NCBI GenBank assembly: GCA_015493675.1
Contig: WGCR01000598.1
Location: 1 to 6,472 of the forward strand
Origin: Anaerolineae bacterium
GTDB lineage: Bacteria > Chloroflexota > Anaerolineae > J102
Reading direction: 5' to 3'
DNA: 6,472 nucleotides
Part shown: positions 5,630 through 6,472 of the stretch, one piece after another
How the letters are laid out: each line of letters begins with the position of its first letter
Position numbering within the stretch: the first letter of the stretch is position 1
The notes under the pieces: generated by a model
Databases searched by the model: none
The model's input: the letters and a program-made list of their open reading frames with translations, nothing else
Told to the model about the DNA's origin: nothing
Program-made: the position numbers and the translations under genes

Positions 5630-5652
5630 GATAAAAGATATACGATAAAAGA
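5630..5652. repeat. Direct repeat GATAAAAGA upstream of the permease
   Basis: Two exact 9-bp copies (5630-5638, 5644-5652) separated by TATAC, a 14-bp period, 30-52 bp upstream of the TTG start. This is where the permease promoter should lie, and I find no convincing -35/-10 pair. The repeats could be a regulator site or simple A/T-rich promoter sequence. Confidence 0.35.
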
Positions 5653-5668
5653 ATGGACGAAACCTGAG

Positions 5669-5709
5669 AAAAAAGGATGAAATCCCGGCCCGGAAGCAGA
5701 CCGGGATTT
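5669..5709 (-). terminator. Intrinsic terminator of tpx
   Basis: AAATCCCGG (5680-5688) and CCGGGATTT (5701-5709) form a perfect 9-bp stem around a 12-nt loop, 11 nt past the tpx stop. On the minus strand a T6 run follows at 5674-5669 after CATCC. It separates tpx from the permease gene. Confidence 0.75.
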
Positions 5710-5720
5710 TCTACAGCATC

Positions 5721-6239
5721 TTACAGCAGCGCTTCCACCGCCGCCACCGCTGCATCATAATCGGGGTGCATGGCGATTTCGGGGCAGTATTCGGTGTAAC
5801 GCACGATGCCTTCGGCATCCACCACCACGACGCAGCGCTGGCTCAGCCGCAGTTCTTTGATATGCGCGCCATAGGCGTCAGAAACTGCCATATCATAATG
5901 ATCCGAGACCATGACCGCATCATCCAGGCCCTCGGCGCCGCACCACTGCTCCTGCACGAAGGGCAAATCGGCGCTGATGGTAACGGCCACAACGTTGTCA
6001 TTACCTTCGAAGACTTCATTGAATTTGCGGGCCTGAGAGGAGCAAATGCCCGTATTCAAACTGGGAACAAAGACAAGCACCCGGATTTTTCCCCGAGTGT
6101 CGTTGATAACATCGAATGTATCCGTGCTGAAACCGCTGGTGCGGCCCGCGGCGGCGGGAGCTTGCCGCCCCACCTGAACGGGATCGCCCAAAACGGTGAA
6201 AGTGGCTTTATCCAATAGCGTAACAGTACGTCCAGTCAT
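5721..6239 (-). CDS. tpx: Thiol peroxidase, Tpx-type 2-Cys peroxiredoxin (complete)
   Basis: A 172-residue atypical 2-Cys peroxiredoxin of the Tpx family, which reduces hydrogen peroxide and alkyl peroxides using thioredoxin. The peroxidatic cysteine is C66 in the P-x3-T-x2-C motif (PSLNTGIC, 59-66), followed by SSQARKFNE. The resolving cysteine is C100 in EQWCGAEGL, the Tpx-specific position. TISADLPF (87-94) and the conserved Arg before VVVVD (R135) also fit. Two further cysteines (C136, C152) are not part of the known mechanism. I chose the ATG at 6239-6237 because AAGGAG lies 8 nt upstream and MTGRTVTLLDKATFTVLGDPV is a normal Tpx start. The frame stays open upstream to 6401, but that part overlaps the promoter and is unlike Tpx. 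It has its own promoter and terminator, so it is a one-gene unit. No signal peptide, hence cytoplasmic. Confidence 0.96.
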   Translation of the reverse strand: MTGRTVTLLDKATFTVLGDPVQVGRQAPAAAGRTSGFSTDTFDVINDTRGKIRVLVFVPSLNTGICSSQARKFNEVFEGNDNVVAVTISADLPFVQEQWCGAEGLDDAVMVSDHYDMAVSDAYGAHIKELRLSQRCVVVVDAEGIVRYTEYCPEIAMHPDYDAAVAAVEALL

Positions 6240-6247
6240 TCCTGTAA

Positions 6248-6253
6248 CTCCTT
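6248..6253 (-). promoter_or_regulatory. Ribosome binding site of tpx
   Basis: AAGGAG on the minus strand, 8 nt before the ATG at 6239, decides the start against the longer open frame. The same CAAGGAGTT context precedes the permease gene. Confidence 0.85.
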
Positions 6254-6290
6254 GTGAGTCGGGTGTGAAAAATTGTTGAGTAACAGGATA

Positions 6291-6319
6291 ATCATAGATG
6301 AGGGAGAAAAATTTGGCAA
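6291..6319 (-). promoter_or_regulatory. tpx promoter, sigma70-like
   Basis: On the minus strand TTGCCA (6319-6314, 5 of 6 matches to the -35), a 17-nt spacer and TATGAT (6296-6291, 5 of 6 matches to the -10). The start would be near 6284, giving a leader of about 45 nt. It is the best promoter match in the window with both hexamers. Confidence 0.7.
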
Positions 6320-6346
6320 CTGTCTCTAACCAATCGGATGCGTTCC

Positions 6347-6365
6347 AATTTGGAGGCAAATTTGC
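6347..6365. promoter_or_regulatory. AATTTG-CAAATT inverted repeat upstream of the tpx promoter
   Basis: AATTTG (6347-6352) and CAAATT (6357-6362) are inverted copies across GAGG, and the right arm is also part of the 10-bp palindrome GCAAATTTGC (6356-6365). The block lies about 28-46 bp upstream of the tpx -35, and AATTTGG recurs at 6310-6316 over the -35 itself. The position would suit an activator of a peroxide-response gene, but no regulator can be named. Confidence 0.3.
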
Positions 6366-6391
6366 ATTTGGGTGCGTCCTTTTTCGGTTGA

Positions 6392-6466
6392 AGCGTTGCA
6401 ACGCTGTCTTCGCCGACTGAAGTCGGACGCTTTAGGCCTACGGCCAGTGGACGGCCTGCGCCGTCC
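6392..6466. repeat. Cluster of four small palindromes at the right edge
   Basis: AGCGTTGCAACGCT (6392-6405, perfect), CCGAC-TGAA-GTCGG (6413-6426), GGCC-TAC-GGCC (6435-6445) and GGACGGC-CTGC-GCCGTCC (6449-6466) lie almost end to end. Their centres are about 18-21 bp apart. No coding pattern is seen. They resemble REP-like intergenic palindromes; the group may continue past the window. Confidence 0.55.
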
Positions 6467-6472
6467 AAAACC

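Noticed and set aside
5721..6401. Longer 226-residue version of the thiol peroxidase
   Set aside because: The extra 54 residues are translated from the promoter and upstream palindromes and are unlike Tpx, and the internal ATG at 6239 has a strong ribosome site.

Overview
The window looks like chromosomal DNA from a GC-rich bacterium. It holds five protein genes, one of them cut by the window edge, with long, repeat-rich intergenic gaps. I lean towards a Chloroflexota-type genome. The reasons are the recurring ACCTCC-N-GGAGGT palindromes, the formylglycine-generating-enzyme-like fragment and the unusual amino-acid permease. No ribosomal or marker RNA is present to test this, so the phylum is inference.

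Layout. Positions 1-570 (minus) are the N-terminal third of the translational GTPase TypA/BipA. Positions 571-1175 contain no intact gene. They hold a 26-bp imperfect inverted repeat, a GC hairpin with a T run, two candidate divergent promoters and an orphan fragment of an FGE/SUMF1 C-terminus. They also hold a structured GC-rich stretch, an ACCTCCCGGAGGT palindrome and a candidate aminopeptidase promoter. Positions 1176-2684 (plus) are a complete M17 leucyl aminopeptidase with every metal and catalytic residue. Positions 2685-2873 separate convergent genes and carry two more copies of the palindrome. Positions 2874-4097 (minus) encode a 12-helix major facilitator transporter. Positions 4098-4262 hold a 16-bp perfect inverted repeat followed by T5, a good terminator for the gene upstream. 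Positions 4263-5600 (minus) encode an amino-acid ABC permease with an extra N-terminal extracytoplasmic domain and extra helices. A second terminator at 5669-5709 follows tpx. Positions 5721-6239 (minus) are a complete thiol peroxidase with both redox cysteines and a good sigma70-type promoter. The right edge (6392-6466) is packed with small palindromes.

How the genes relate. They look like separate transcription units rather than one pathway. tpx and the permease each have a 3' terminator, and pepA has its own Shine-Dalgarno sequence and is oriented against its neighbours. The permease has no ATPase or binding-protein gene beside it. Roles are translation/stress (TypA), peptide turnover (PepA), export or uptake (MFS, ABC) and peroxide defence (Tpx).

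The most unusual points are the FGE-like fragment, which resembles the variable region of diversity-generating retroelement targets; the unusual permease architecture; and the palindromes that bracket pepA.
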